This document shows, one piece after another, positions 35,883 to 46,132 of a stretch of 64,000 nucleotides of DNA (position 1 is its first letter; each line of letters begins with the position of its first letter). Location of the stretch: positions 1 to 64,000 of the forward strand of contig NZ_CP082293.1 of NCBI RefSeq assembly GCF_019880205.1. Reading direction: 5' to 3'. This DNA comes from Pantoea alfalfae (GTDB lineage Bacteria; Pseudomonadota; Gammaproteobacteria; Enterobacterales; Enterobacteriaceae). Under the pieces are notes generated by a model. That model saw nothing but the letters and a program-made list of their open reading frames with translations. It did not search any database and was not told where the DNA came from. A program made the position numbers and the translations under genes.

Positions 35883-35918
35883 AAATGTCCCCATCATTCT
35901 CAGTTCGATTTCCTCTCA

Positions 35919-36800
35919 TCACCGGCTCTGAATGCTGTTTTGCAGTTCATCCAGCATCAGACGCAGCGCGGCAGACTGGTGCTCACGCGACAGGTAAAGC
36001 CCCCAGATACCGATGCGCTGCGGCGCATAATCGGGCAATAACTCAACCAGCTTTCCCGCTTCAAGCGCAGGGCGTGCTTCCAGTTCAGGCACCATCGCTA
36101 TCCCACAATCTGCAATCGCTGCGTCACATAACAGTGACGAAATGCCCGCACTGAAATTCCATTTAACGGCGACAGAGATTTTCTCGCCACCAGCCGCCGT
36201 GAAATGCCAGCTCTGACCGGCAAAACGACTGTAGTAGAGGCAGTTGTGCTGCGCCAGATCGCCAGGCGTTTGCGGAATGCCTCGCTTCTGCAGATAGACG
36301 GGGGAGGCGCAGAGTACAGAGTGACATTCACCGAGACGGCGTGCGATTGCTCCCGGCTCTGGCGCATCGGTGATACGGATGGCGAGGTCGATCCGCTCGC
36401 TGATCAGGCTTACCGGCTGATTGTTAATATCCAGTTCGATGCGCAGCGCCGGATAACGATCAAGAAAATCGGGGACGACCGGGCCGACAAGATGAAGCGC
36501 CGTAAAATGGGCACAGGCGATGCGTAGCGTTCCGGCTGGAACACTCTGGGTGGTTTCCTGCTGGATCGCTTCTGACAGCAGAGCCAGCTGGCGGGTCTTT
36601 TGCAGAATCGCCTCACCGGCAGGCGTCAGGGTCAGCCGGCGCGACGAGCGATGCAGCAGACGCGTACCCGCCCACTTTTCCATCTCTTCCAGATAACGGC
36701 TGACCATCGGCCGCGAGATCCCCAGCGCACGCGAAGCAGCACTCAGGCTACCCAGCTCACATATCCGGTTAAAAACGGCAGCTGCCGTCACTCTGTCCAT
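35919..36800 (-). CDS. LysR-type transcriptional regulator
   Basis: A 293-residue regulator with an N-terminal helix-turn-helix (ICELGSLSAASRALGISRPM) and a periplasmic-binding-like effector domain (from about 90). The ATG at 36800 follows AGGTGAG closely; a GTG three codons earlier is an alternative. It is transcribed away from the MBL-fold gene at 36947, the usual arrangement of a LysR protein and its target. Confidence 0.87.
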   Translation of the reverse strand: MDRVTAAAVFNRICELGSLSAASRALGISRPMVSRYLEEMEKWAGTRLLHRSSRRLTLTPAGEAILQKTRQLALLSEAIQQETTQSVPAGTLRIACAHFTALHLVGPVVPDFLDRYPALRIELDINNQPVSLISERIDLAIRITDAPEPGAIARRLGECHSVLCASPVYLQKRGIPQTPGDLAQHNCLYYSRFAGQSWHFTAAGGEKISVAVKWNFSAGISSLLCDAAIADCGIAMVPELEARPALEAGKLVELLPDYAPQRIGIWGLYLSREHQSAALRLMLDELQNSIQSR

Positions 36801-36946
36801 CCCACTCACCTGTTCGGATTATGAAACTCAGCATCTCTGATTCCGGGAATTCTAACAGATAGCAAGATGCGTAGAATAGCGCTACTGATTCTGCACATCG
36901 CCCGATACACCTGCCTGAGTCGGGCATATATCTCTGAGGAATATTA

Positions 36947-37798
36947 ATGAAAACTGCTCTGTTGCCTGTGATACTCGTTCTGGCTTCCGCCTCCGCCAGC
37001 GCGGCCACGCTGCAACTGGAAACCTATAATCCGCAGGAGAAAGGTATTTTTGCCGTCTCCTCAACCCTGGTCTCCGGGCCAACCGAAGCAATTCTGTTTG
37101 ATGCCCAGTTCAGCATCCAGGATGGTGAGAAGCTGGTGGAGATGATTAAAAAGCGTGGTAAAAAGCTGAAGGAGATTGTGATCACCTCGGGCGATCCCGA
37201 TTTCTACTTCGGTCTGGAGCCGATTGTTAAAGCCTGGCCGGACGTCAAAATCGTTGCCGCACCTGCGGTGGTAAAGCATATCCAGCAGACTCATGACGCC
37301 AAGCTGAAATACTGGGGCCCTCAGATGAAACAGGGTGCACCGGATAAAGTCTTTGTGCCAGACGTTACGCATCAGACCCGCTTCAGCGTGGATGGCGAGG
37401 CGCTGGAACTGCGTCATCCTGATCAATATGCTGCATACATCTGGATCCCCTCTGTGAGCACCATTCTGGGCGGTACAGCCCTTTCCTCTGGCATCCACGT
37501 ATGGACGGCTGACACTCAGACCGTTAAGAGCCGCAATGAGTGGCGCCATATCCTCACTGAGATGCAGACGCTCAACGCGAAAAATGTTATTCCGGGCCAC
37601 TATCTGGGTGAGCGTCCAGCCGGCTCGCAGGCTGTGGATTTCACCCTGAATTATCTGAAGAGTTTTGAAGCGGCGCTGTCAGAACATAAAACCTCAGCAG
37701 CGGTAATTGCCGCCATGAACACCGCCTGGCCAAAACTGGCTGAGCCGGCGTCACTTGAACTCAGCGCGAAAGTGAATACCGGCGAGATGAAGTGGTAA
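36947..37798 (+). CDS. Secreted metallo-beta-lactamase-fold protein with degenerate metal site
   Basis: A 283-residue protein with a signal peptide (MKTALLPVILVLASASASAA, cut near residue 20) and the MBL fold. ILFDAQFS (about 49) is the early strand with the structural Asp, and VIPGHYLG (His218) is the late one. The metal-binding motif H-x-H-x-D-H is expected at 81-86. It reads S-G-D-P-D-F here, with only the Asp85 of the set kept. Most residues that hold zinc are therefore missing, and it may be non-catalytic or use another metal. It is divergent from a LysR gene that probably controls it. Confidence 0.82.
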   Translation: MKTALLPVILVLASASASAATLQLETYNPQEKGIFAVSSTLVSGPTEAILFDAQFSIQDGEKLVEMIKKRGKKLKEIVITSGDPDFYFGLEPIVKAWPDVKIVAAPAVVKHIQQTHDAKLKYWGPQMKQGAPDKVFVPDVTHQTRFSVDGEALELRHPDQYAAYIWIPSVSTILGGTALSSGIHVWTADTQTVKSRNEWRHILTEMQTLNAKNVIPGHYLGERPAGSQAVDFTLNYLKSFEAALSEHKTSAAVIAAMNTAWPKLAEPASLELSAKVNTGEMKW

Positions 37799-37890
37799 AC
37801 TTTCAGAGCGGTTCGCTCATAACAGATTGATCCGCCTTACAGCGACCATTCTGTGCGGATGCCAGTGACTGAAAGTAAAATGACCGGGCG

Positions 37891-38562
37891 CTATCTTTTC
37901 ATCAGATAGCGCCTGTCGTCACGCGCCTGCAATCGTGCCTCTGCCGGTGTGGGAAAAATATAGTGAAACAGATCGCGGTAAAAACTCAGGTGCTTCAGTA
38001 ATCCATCCTGAATGGATTTACGAAGGTCTTTAATCAGGAATTCCTGAGTTGTATTGAAGTTAGTCATACTGAAAAAGGTTTTGTCATAGACGTTGACCAC
38101 CCCTTCCCATTTCATCACCTGCTCTTCCGGAGACGCGCCTTCCGAGGCGACAAACATCCCTTTATGAGATTTCACCCCCTGTTTACTCACATAGGTGGTT
38201 AAGGCGTCATAGCTGCGCTTGTTGCGCCAGCGACAGAATTCATAAGGCACATCGTAATGTGGCAGTACAAAGTCCGGGCTGCGAAAATGTTCATCGCCGA
38301 TCAATCCATCCAGGGTGACTGTGAAATGAAGGAAGTCCTGCAGGAAGTCGAACTGACGAGTTTTGGTGAGCGTGATATTAATGCTGTAGTGACCAGCCTG
38401 CACATACCAGTAATTTGTAAAGCCGGTTACCAGAATACAGAATGCCTGCCAGTCACTGAGTCTTCTGTCGCCCGCCAGCCCCCTGAAACGGCTGATCATC
38501 ATCCGTGATTTGGGATGCTGATACGCTTTCAGCAGCGGATCGTTCATACCTTTCAGTAACAT
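37891..38562 (-). CDS. Conserved-type hypothetical protein
   Basis: A 223-residue soluble protein, aromatic-rich (NYWYVQAGHYSINITLTKTR, then YDVPYEFCRWRNKRSYDALT). I do not recognise it. No signal peptide or membrane helix. AAGGAG is spaced for the ATG at 38562, so the in-frame GTG slightly upstream is not the start. It is alone, convergent with the MBL gene. Confidence 0.65.
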   Translation of the reverse strand: MLLKGMNDPLLKAYQHPKSRMMISRFRGLAGDRRLSDWQAFCILVTGFTNYWYVQAGHYSINITLTKTRQFDFLQDFLHFTVTLDGLIGDEHFRSPDFVLPHYDVPYEFCRWRNKRSYDALTTYVSKQGVKSHKGMFVASEGASPEEQVMKWEGVVNVYDKTFFSMTNFNTTQEFLIKDLRKSIQDGLLKHLSFYRDLFHYIFPTPAEARLQARDDRRYLMKR

Positions 38563-38850
38563 CAGGCACACTCCTTGATAGATTGCGCTTATCCTGCCAC
38601 GCCCTGATGAGGGTGAAAAGTGTCGTTGGTCTGAATGTGAACCTTTTAAAAAATCTGGCTTATGGTGGCAAAAGCACTGTCTGATTAGGCGTAAGAGAAG
38701 GCTGAGTTAACCCGCCGGGCATCGGATACCAGGCGCATGTGTGAAAGAATGCGCTGCACACCATCCGGACGGTCATATCAGAGCTTTGCGAGGGTTTTAA
38801 GCGTTTCCGGGTTTTGCTGCACCCTGCGAATTAATAAAATCGCCTGGGCA

Positions 38851-39756
38851 TCAGATCTGGCTCTGCCCTGATCCCTGCATCAACACCTCACTTAACCGTC
38901 CGACCAGCTTACGGACCTTATAAGGAATAAAACGGGCATCCGGGAATAGGGCATAGAGATAACGGTCGGGCATTCGCCAGTCCGGTAACACCCGCACCAG
39001 TCGACCGGAGGCCAGCGCGTCTGCGCCAGGCAGCGTCTGTAAGCCGCCGATACCGAGGCCTGCTTCAAGGGCCTGCATCAAGGCATCGCTGTTATTAGAC
39101 CGAAACACGCTTTCTACCGGAACAGAGACTTTCGCGGTCGCAGAAACCAGCTGCAGCGGCGCATCAGTCGCTATACCACTAAAACGTATATGCGGATAGC
39201 GCATAAGGTCATCGGGCGTCTGCGGCGGGCCGTTGCGCGCTATCCACTCAGGGGAAGCCACCAGCACGGTTTCAATCGTGGCGAGCGAACGGGCAGCCAG
39301 CGTGGCAGGTGGCGACTCGCTGACACGAACCGCCACGTCAACGCCTTCCACGATGAGGTCCGACAGGCGATCCTCCAGCGCAATATTCAGACGCAGCGCA
39401 GGATGCACCTGCTGGAAAGCGATCAGATGCGGCATCAGCCGCTGCCCGATGCCGCTCGGCAACTGAATATGCACTCTGCCATGAAGCGGCTGCGATTCAG
39501 GCCGTAGTTGCTGCTCCAGTTCGTCCATCGCACCAAGCAGCTGCCTGACCTGTTGCAGATAATGGTGACCCGGCTCAGTTAACGCCATGGTTCGCGTGGT
39601 GCGATGCAGGAGCACCACGCCCAGTGCCTCCTCCAGTGCGGCGATCTGCTGGCTAACAGCCGACTGCTTCATGCCGTTTTGCCGTGCTGCCGCCGAAAAG
39701 GAGCCCGCTTCCGCCACCCGGATGAAGGTCTGCATCGCAGTCAGTTTGTTCTGCAT
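38851..39756 (-). CDS. LysR-type transcriptional regulator
   Basis: A 301-residue regulator with helix-turn-helix in MQTFIRVAEAGSFSAAARQN (about 8-27) and the linker RTTRTMALTEPG, followed by the effector domain. Its start is 97 bases from the divergent reductase gene, so that gene is its likely target. The C-terminus is slightly rich in Gln and Ser, nothing unusual. Confidence 0.9.
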   Translation of the reverse strand: MQNKLTAMQTFIRVAEAGSFSAAARQNGMKQSAVSQQIAALEEALGVVLLHRTTRTMALTEPGHHYLQQVRQLLGAMDELEQQLRPESQPLHGRVHIQLPSGIGQRLMPHLIAFQQVHPALRLNIALEDRLSDLIVEGVDVAVRVSESPPATLAARSLATIETVLVASPEWIARNGPPQTPDDLMRYPHIRFSGIATDAPLQLVSATAKVSVPVESVFRSNNSDALMQALEAGLGIGGLQTLPGADALASGRLVRVLPDWRMPDRYLYALFPDARFIPYKVRKLVGRLSEVLMQGSGQSQI

Positions 39757-39853
39757 TTATAGATTTTCCTGATAAGTGATATCCGGTTACGGGGATTTAA
39801 TCAGAATTTTACACAGGTGAGAATGCGGCTTCTTTCTTAATCGGATAGCGATC

Positions 39854-40912
39854 ATGAAAACGACACAGGGTAAAAAGGTTGCGCTGGTGGCGGGTGCCAG
39901 CGGGATTGTGGGTCAGCAACTGAGTCAGGCACTGGTAGCAGACCACTGGCAGGTCAAGGCACTGACGCATCGGTCAGACTTTGCAGTCAGCGGAACAGAG
40001 ATTATAGCGGTCGATCTGCGCGATAGTCAGCAGTGCCAGCAACGGCTGGCATCACTCACCGACGTCACGCATATCTTTTACAGCGCCTGGCTGAACGCTT
40101 CTGACTGGGGAACGATGGTCGGACCAAATCTTGCCATGCTGCAAAATCTGGTTCAGACCATGGAGGATGTCGCCCCACTTGAGCATGTCAGTCTGATGCA
40201 GGGATACAAGGTGTATGGCGCCCATCTCGGACGCTTTAAAACGCCGGCGCGGGAAAGCGATCCTGGTGTACCGGGTGCTGAGTTTAACGCCGCGCAGCTG
40301 AACTGGCTGAGCGCACAACAGCATGGTAAAGGCTGGCACTGGAGTGCGCTGCGGCCCGGTGTGGTCGGCAGTGACAGGCCGGGCAACAGCATGAACCTGG
40401 CGCTGAGCCTGGCGCTCTACGCTTCAATCTGTCGCGCGGCGCGGCTGCCCTTACGCTTTCCCGGTTCGCCAGAAACCTGGCACAGTATGGTCGATTTTAC
40501 CGATGCCACTCTGCTGGCCGACGCGACGATCTGGGCCGCACGCACTTCTGACGCACGCAATCAGGCCTTTAATATCAATAATGGCGATCTCTGGCGCTGG
40601 AGTGAGCTATGGCCGGTCATTGCAGCCTGGTTTGAACTGGAGATCGCGCCGCCGGTTTCGCTGTCGTTCCGGCAACTATTTCAGGATTATCGTGCGCTGT
40701 GGCGGGAAATCGCCGGGGATAACACATTAGTTGAAGCAGATATTCTGGCACTGAGTGACGGCGCTTTCGCTGATTTTATTTTTGGCTGGAACTACGACAT
40801 GTTTGGCGACGGCAGCAAGCTGCGGCGGGCGGGCTTTCACGGTTATCGCGCGACGGATGAGATGTTCTGCGATCTGTTTGCCCGCTTTCGGGCGGCGCGC
40901 GTTATTCCGTGA
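39854..40912 (+). CDS. SDR oxidoreductase of PRISE type
   Basis: A 352-residue NAD(P)-binding reductase. VALVAGASGIVGQQLSQALV (about 9-28) is the Rossmann glycine loop. MQGYKVYGAHLG and the following TPARESDPGVPG match the progesterone-5-beta-reductase/iridoid-synthase-like (PRISE) group of short-chain dehydrogenases. The catalytic K-x-x-Y is in GYKVYG, with Tyr about 122. Substrate in bacteria is unknown; likely reduction of an enone or similar. LysR gene divergent. Confidence 0.82.
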   Translation: MKTTQGKKVALVAGASGIVGQQLSQALVADHWQVKALTHRSDFAVSGTEIIAVDLRDSQQCQQRLASLTDVTHIFYSAWLNASDWGTMVGPNLAMLQNLVQTMEDVAPLEHVSLMQGYKVYGAHLGRFKTPARESDPGVPGAEFNAAQLNWLSAQQHGKGWHWSALRPGVVGSDRPGNSMNLALSLALYASICRAARLPLRFPGSPETWHSMVDFTDATLLADATIWAARTSDARNQAFNINNGDLWRWSELWPVIAAWFELEIAPPVSLSFRQLFQDYRALWREIAGDNTLVEADILALSDGAFADFIFGWNYDMFGDGSKLRRAGFHGYRATDEMFCDLFARFRAARVIP

Positions 40913-40966
40913 TGCGCCCGTGAAAGCACAGAGGGCGAGAATATCGCTCTCTGCATCGGACTGGGT

Positions 40967-41845
40967 TTAGCGCCCTTTCTTCTTCCGTCCCGGCTGGACA
41001 AAGCGCTTGCGCGAGGCGCCAGCCGCATCCGCTTTTTCAGCAGGTTTCGCACCGCTCTTCTGCGGTTTTTTTGCGGCCGACGTTTTAGCCGGAGCTTTAG
41101 CTTTCTTCGCGGGTTTATCTTCTGAAGAGGAGTTCTCCAGCAGTTTAAACAGCTCAACGAGTTCGTCATCGGTGAGGTCGCGCCATTCCCCGAGCGGTAA
41201 TCCCTTGAGATTGACGTTCATGATACGGGTGCGCTCAAGCTTCGTGACTTCAAAGCCGAAATGCTTACACATGCGACGGATCTGGCGATTCAGACCCTGG
41301 ACCAGCGTAATACGGAAGACAAATGGCGCTTCCTTTTTCACTTTGCACTTTTTAGTCACCGTGCCCAGCATCGGCACGCCTGCGCTCATTCCGGCAATAA
41401 ACTCATCGGTGATTGGCTTGTCGACCGTAACGACATACTCTTTTTCGTGGTTGTTACCGGCCCGCAGGATCTTGTTGACCAGATCACCGTGGTTGGTAAG
41501 GAAAATCAGGCCCTGAGAATCTTTGTCGAGGCGACCAATCGGGAAGACGCGCTTGCTGTGATTGACGAAATCGCTGATGTTATCGCGCTCGCCCTCTTCC
41601 ATGGTGGTGATAATCCCCACCGGCTTATTCAGGGCAATCAGCACCAGATCGTCTTCATCGCGCGGCTCGATAAGCTGACCATTGACCTTCACCACATCGC
41701 CTGCAAATACCTGCGCGCCTACAGTGGCGCGTTTGCCGTTAATAAAAACGTTGCCCTGCTCGATGTAACGATCGGCGTCACGACGGGAGCAGATGCCGCT
41801 CTCGCTGATGTATTTATTAAGACGAGTTGATGAGTCAGTCAGCAT
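40967..41845 (-). CDS. rluF: 23S rRNA pseudouridine(2604) synthase
   Basis: Modifies U2604 of 23S rRNA (and tRNA-Tyr U35 in E. coli). The 292-residue protein has an N-terminal S4 domain ([20 protein letters not shown], about 6-25), the catalytic Asp107 in [11 protein letters not shown], and [16 protein letters not shown]. The Lys/Ala-rich basic tail (about 240-292) is a low-complexity extension typical of RluF. GGAGG precedes the ATG. Confidence 0.94.
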   Translation of the reverse strand: MLTDSSTRLNKYISESGICSRRDADRYIEQGNVFINGKRATVGAQVFAGDVVKVNGQLIEPRDEDDLVLIALNKPVGIITTMEEGERDNISDFVNHSKRVFPIGRLDKDSQGLIFLTNHGDLVNKILRAGNNHEKEYVVTVDKPITDEFIAGMSAGVPMLGTVTKKCKVKKEAPFVFRITLVQGLNRQIRRMCKHFGFEVTKLERTRIMNVNLKGLPLGEWRDLTDDELVELFKLLENSSSEDKPAKKAKAPAKTSAAKKPQKSGAKPAEKADAAGASRKRFVQPGRKKKGR

Positions 41846-41948
41846 GATTCCTCCAAAAAACGCGGACTATACCTTACCGGCGGGGGCTTGCGAAGTCTTT
41901 GCACCGGAAACTTTTGCTCAGCTTTGCCAGCCTGACGGCAGCGGGCAT

Positions 41949-42419
41949 TCACAGATCAATCGCCATCTCAGTACAGCGCAAATCGCTGCCCGCCAGCTTT
42001 GACGGATAGAAACTTTCGCCCAGCGGGTGGAAGCCATGCTGCTGGTAAAAGCCCACGGCGTTCGGCGTCGACGCGAGCGTCAACCGGTGGTAGCCACGCT
42101 GCAGCGCCTCCGCTTTGATGGTGTCGATGATCAGCCCAGCCATTCCCTGTCCGGTAAATGCGGGCAGGGTAAAAATGGCTTCCACGCTGGCGGCGGCAAG
42201 GTCCAGCGATCCGGTAGCAACCGGCACGCCGTCCGGGCCATCAATCACGAAGAAGGGATTGGCGCGGATCATCGCAGGAAAGCTGGCGGGCATGCGGTCC
42301 GGCGTCCAGGCGGCGAGCACGTCGGGTGGATAAGCATGCTGGCAGCCATGACGGAGTGCCTGATTTCGGATATTCCATAAACGATACGCCTCTTCAGGCG
42401 ATGCCTGTCTGACTATCAT
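41949..42419 (-). CDS. GNAT family N-acetyltransferase
   Basis: A 156-residue acetyltransferase with the acetyl-CoA loop LPAFTGQGMAGLIIDTIKAE (about 84-103, pattern Q/R-x-x-G-x-G/A) and the terminal strand NAVGFYQQHGFHPLGE. GGAGGGG precedes the ATG. Substrate unknown. Confidence 0.87.
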   Translation of the reverse strand: MIVRQASPEEAYRLWNIRNQALRHGCQHAYPPDVLAAWTPDRMPASFPAMIRANPFFVIDGPDGVPVATGSLDLAAASVEAIFTLPAFTGQGMAGLIIDTIKAEALQRGYHRLTLASTPNAVGFYQQHGFHPLGESFYPSKLAGSDLRCTEMAIDL

Positions 42420-42746
42420 GATCCCCTCCGGTTCTCATCGCGTCGCGCTTCGCTACGTTATCACAGCCCGTTCCCGGTAACTGACATTCTGGCACTGTTG
42501 ATGTCAATAGCGTGATGGCAGTCATTCACCGTTCACCGATTTGTCCAGGCATTGCTGCTGCATTAGCAACCCGGTTGTTTCAACCGTGCCGCATTTGCAA
42601 CACGCCCAGCTCGCCTTTAGCCGTTTACTTCCATAAAAACAGTAGCTTATTTTATGGCACGGTTAGTGCTTGGCCTTTTCTTTTATATCTTAAAGTTTGG
42701 AAAAATTAACTATTCCATTAATCCAGCTATATGCCAGGAGAAAACC
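42420..42746. other. Intergenic region upstream of sfnG
   Basis: No gene or RNA seen in 327 bases. A short AT-rich stretch just before the gene may hold the promoter. Confidence 0.4.
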
Positions 42747-43835
42747 ATGTCACTGAACCAACCTTTACAGTTCGCCTACTGGGTGCCGAATGTCTCGGGC
42801 GGACTGGTGATCAGTCAGATAGAACAGCGAACCCGCTGGGATGCTGCCTACAACCGTAAACTGGCGCAGATCGCCGAACAGGCGGGTTTTGATTATGCGC
42901 TGACGCAGATCCGGTTTACTGCCGGGTATGGCGCAGACAATCAGCATGAATCCGTCACCTTCTCGCAGGATCTGCTCAGTCACACCTCGAAGTTAAAAGT
43001 GATCGCCGCGCTGCTGCCTGGCCCGTGGAATCCGGTATTAGCCGCAAAGCAGATCGCCACCATCAGCCATCTCTATGGGCCACGTATCGCCGTTAACATT
43101 GTCAGCGGCTGGTTCCGGGGCGAATTCAAAGCGATTGGTGAACCCTGGCTCGATCACGAAGAGCGCTATCTGCGTTCCGAAGAGTTTATTCGCTGCCTGC
43201 AAGGCATCTGGCGCGAAGAGAACTTTACCTTTGCAGGTGATTTTTATCGCTTTCGCGATTACGCCATGAAACCTAAGCCACTGTCTCCGTTACCGGAAAT
43301 TTTCCAGGGTGGCAGCTCACGTGCGGCGCGTGACATGGCTTCCCGGGTGTCAGACTGGTATTTTACTAATGGGAATACGCCGGACGGTGTCCGTCTGCAG
43401 ATCGCGGATATCCGTGAAAAAGCAGCACGCAATCAACATCAGGTCAGAGTCGGACTGAATGGATTTGTGATTGCGCGTGAAAGTGAACAGCAGGCGCAGG
43501 CGGTGCTTCAGGAGATCATCAGCAAAGCCAACCCGGATGCGGTGAAAGGCTTCCAGCATGAGGTCAAAAATGCAGGCAGTGCCTCACCTGAAGGAGAGGG
43601 AAACTGGGCGAAATCGTCGTTTGAGGATCTGGTGCAGTACAACGACGGCTTCAAAACCAATCTGATTGGCACCCCCCAGCAGATTGCTGAACGGATTATC
43701 GAACTTAAGCAGGCCGGTGTCGATCTGCTGCTGCTGGCGTTTCTGCACTTTCACGAAGAGGTGGAGTTCTTTGGTCGCGAAGTAATACCGCGCGTTCGAG
43801 AGCTGGAGGCGCAGGCGGCACTGATCGAAGCGTGA
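42747..43835 (+). CDS. sfnG: FMNH2-dependent dimethylsulfone monooxygenase (SfnG-like)
   Basis: A flavin-dependent (bacterial-luciferase-like) monooxygenase that releases methanesulfinate from dimethyl sulfone during sulfur scavenging. The 362 residues carry FAYWVPNVSGGLVISQIEQR (about 9-28), a typical SfnG start, and YGPRIAVNIVSGWFRGEFKA (about 109-128). VSDWYFTNG lies in the FMN-binding half. AGGAG precedes the ATG at 42747; the upstream frame is only open. No flavin reductase gene adjoins it. Confidence 0.88.
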   Translation: MSLNQPLQFAYWVPNVSGGLVISQIEQRTRWDAAYNRKLAQIAEQAGFDYALTQIRFTAGYGADNQHESVTFSQDLLSHTSKLKVIAALLPGPWNPVLAAKQIATISHLYGPRIAVNIVSGWFRGEFKAIGEPWLDHEERYLRSEEFIRCLQGIWREENFTFAGDFYRFRDYAMKPKPLSPLPEIFQGGSSRAARDMASRVSDWYFTNGNTPDGVRLQIADIREKAARNQHQVRVGLNGFVIARESEQQAQAVLQEIISKANPDAVKGFQHEVKNAGSASPEGEGNWAKSSFEDLVQYNDGFKTNLIGTPQQIAERIIELKQAGVDLLLLAFLHFHEEVEFFGREVIPRVRELEAQAALIEA

Positions 43836-43964
43836 AAACCACACGCCAGGGCGAGTTTAACGCTCCGTCGCCGCGGCGTAATGAATAACGCGCAACATCG
43901 TCTGCCGCACCATTTCAGACAGCGGCAGACGATCTCTGCACGGCCTTTTGATACAGCTTATCAT

Positions 43965-45938
43965 TTAAAAACGGGCGTTAAGTCCGACGTTCCATGTCAC
44001 CTGGTGATAGTCGCTGTTACCTGTCACCGATGAAACGCCAGCAAATGCGTTCACCGATGTGCCAATGGGCACGCTTGCGCCCAGAGCCATATTGATCCAG
44101 TTATCATCCCGTGAGCCACTGCTGCGGGTAAAGGCAGTGCGGGTCGATTTCAGTCCGGCGGTAACAGCAGAGTCGCTGTCGCCGAACTGATGGTTGTAAC
44201 TGACCTGCGCCCAGGGATTAATCACTAAATCTTTACTGTCGATACGCCAGCCAACTGACCCGATTTGAGAATGCAGTGTCTGGTCGCCAAAGCGCATCGA
44301 GGTGCTGCTGTTCCCTTCTTCTCTGTAGCCATCAATCTGGGTGTAGTCGAGCGCATAGCTGGCCATCGGGCCGGTGGAGACATAGCGGCCCAGCGGTAAG
44401 TCCCAGCCGGTCTGCACCCGCATCCCCAGCACTTTGCCGTCGCTGCTGCCCTTCTCCGTACGGGTCGCCGGTCCCAGCCTGACCTTACGCTCAATATCAT
44501 CAAAGTTCAGATCGGCATAATGGGCATCTGCATTAATCCATCCCCGATCCAGATAATTTAATTGGCTCCACAGCGCCACCAGATTGCCGCGTAAACGATA
44601 ATCAAAGCGCGACGAGGGATCCTGCCGTTGCGAGGTAGTGGAGAGCATTGCACCGGCCTGCCAGTGATCGGACAGCTGATAGCCCACTCCTACGGTGCCG
44701 GTAGCGCTTGTTGCATCACCGTCCAGCAGGCTGTCGCTGCGGAAATCTCGCTGCTGTCCGGCATAGCCACCGAAAACCGTAAACTCTCCGGCGCTGGCGG
44801 GCTGCTGACGCTGCTGTTGCAGATGTCCATCCAGCGTATTCTGCGCATCCCCCACCAGCATCGATGGTGCCTGACTCAGCGCGGCCACCTGCAGCGGCGC
44901 ACTCAGCACCGACTCAATATAATCGGCGATCAGCGCATGCACTGCCGGGCTGGGATGCAACCGGTCGGCAAACAGATACTGTTGCGATTGTGAAAATCCT
45001 GGCGTTGAGGCGGTGCAGTCCATTGATGAGACGCCGGGCGGACAGGCCATGCCGGCCGTGTTGCTGAGTCCATACAGGCGCGGGTTATCGATCACCTCAT
45101 TAAACAGGCCATTGATATCCACCCGCGCGATATTGCCGCGTGCCGCCACCAGCCCCTGCTCTTCAGCCTGGTTGTAACGGTCGGTGAGGGCTGCCGCCTC
45201 CTGACTCAGCAACTGCCAGGCGGCAAACAGCTGTTGTGCAAGCGCATCGCGGATCAGCGGAATAGAAGTGACCTGACCAGCTGCTTCGTTAAGCGCGGTT
45301 TCAATTGCCTGCTCTCTGGCGGCGCGGTCAGGCGTGGCGGTGGTACTCAGCGACTGAAACAGCGCCGCCGTGGCAGGCTGGGCGGCCGGCCCCAGCACCT
45401 GCAGAATCGCCTGAAGCAGCGCGGGCGTCGCTCCGACGTTTGGCACCGTCGGAACGATGACCGTGCCGGCCCCGGCATCCAGCAAACGACTGACCTGTGA
45501 GGCCGCGGCACTGGCACTGTTATCCACGATCTGCTGTGCAGCGAGCGGCGCAAGGGCTGCCGCCGCTAAGTCATTGCCGCCAATCCAGTGAATATAGAGT
45601 CCGTCAGAATCGGCTCGTCCGTCGCGCGTCGCAAGGTAATTATCCAGCTGATCCTGCGTATTAAACATGGGATTTATCGCCGGTACCGCAACGGCGCCAC
45701 CTTCGGCATAGTTGCTTCCGCCCTGGGATGAGGGGCGCAGAGTGTCACCCAGCGACTGCGCTACGATCTCGTCATAGAGCGGATGGGTCGCACCATCATA
45801 AGTAAAGCGTCCTACGTTGCCGCCATCACTCAGGCTGTCACCAAATACGGTAAGGTCACTCCATGCCATCGCAGGCAGCGGCGACAGGAGGCTCAGGGTG
45901 GCACAACAGAAAAGGTATTGCGCGTGAAGGGGTTTCAT
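43965..45938 (-). CDS. Autotransporter GDSL esterase (EstP/EstA-like)
   Basis: A 657-residue outer-membrane autotransporter lipase. The signal peptide ends near residue 25 (PAMA). GDSL block VFGDSLSDGGN has the nucleophile Ser35. The GGND-type block lies around IHWIGGNDLAAAAL, and the DRLHPSPAVH block supplies the catalytic Asp and His. The last 280 or so residues form the beta-barrel (starting near GEFTVFGGYAGQQ), ending NVGLNARF with terminal Phe. The start at 45938 follows GGAG; the longer upstream frame is not used. Confidence 0.92.
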   Translation of the reverse strand: MKPLHAQYLFCCATLSLLSPLPAMAWSDLTVFGDSLSDGGNVGRFTYDGATHPLYDEIVAQSLGDTLRPSSQGGSNYAEGGAVAVPAINPMFNTQDQLDNYLATRDGRADSDGLYIHWIGGNDLAAAALAPLAAQQIVDNSASAAASQVSRLLDAGAGTVIVPTVPNVGATPALLQAILQVLGPAAQPATAALFQSLSTTATPDRAAREQAIETALNEAAGQVTSIPLIRDALAQQLFAAWQLLSQEAAALTDRYNQAEEQGLVAARGNIARVDINGLFNEVIDNPRLYGLSNTAGMACPPGVSSMDCTASTPGFSQSQQYLFADRLHPSPAVHALIADYIESVLSAPLQVAALSQAPSMLVGDAQNTLDGHLQQQRQQPASAGEFTVFGGYAGQQRDFRSDSLLDGDATSATGTVGVGYQLSDHWQAGAMLSTTSQRQDPSSRFDYRLRGNLVALWSQLNYLDRGWINADAHYADLNFDDIERKVRLGPATRTEKGSSDGKVLGMRVQTGWDLPLGRYVSTGPMASYALDYTQIDGYREEGNSSTSMRFGDQTLHSQIGSVGWRIDSKDLVINPWAQVSYNHQFGDSDSAVTAGLKSTRTAFTRSSGSRDDNWINMALGASVPIGTSVNAFAGVSSVTGNSDYHQVTWNVGLNARF

Positions 45939-46132
45939 CAGCAGCTCCGCACAAAAAAAGTAAAGTGAGAAAGAGTAAAAGCCGCACCCGGAGGCGCAGC
46001 ACGCTGTAAGCGTAGTCGCCCTGATAAACGGGCTGATGAAAAGACGCGATCGCGCTCGCAAAGCGGGAAAATTTGACTTAAAGGTGAGCCCGTTTTTACC
46101 GGGAAATTCCGGTCACGGCTTAATCCTGCAGA

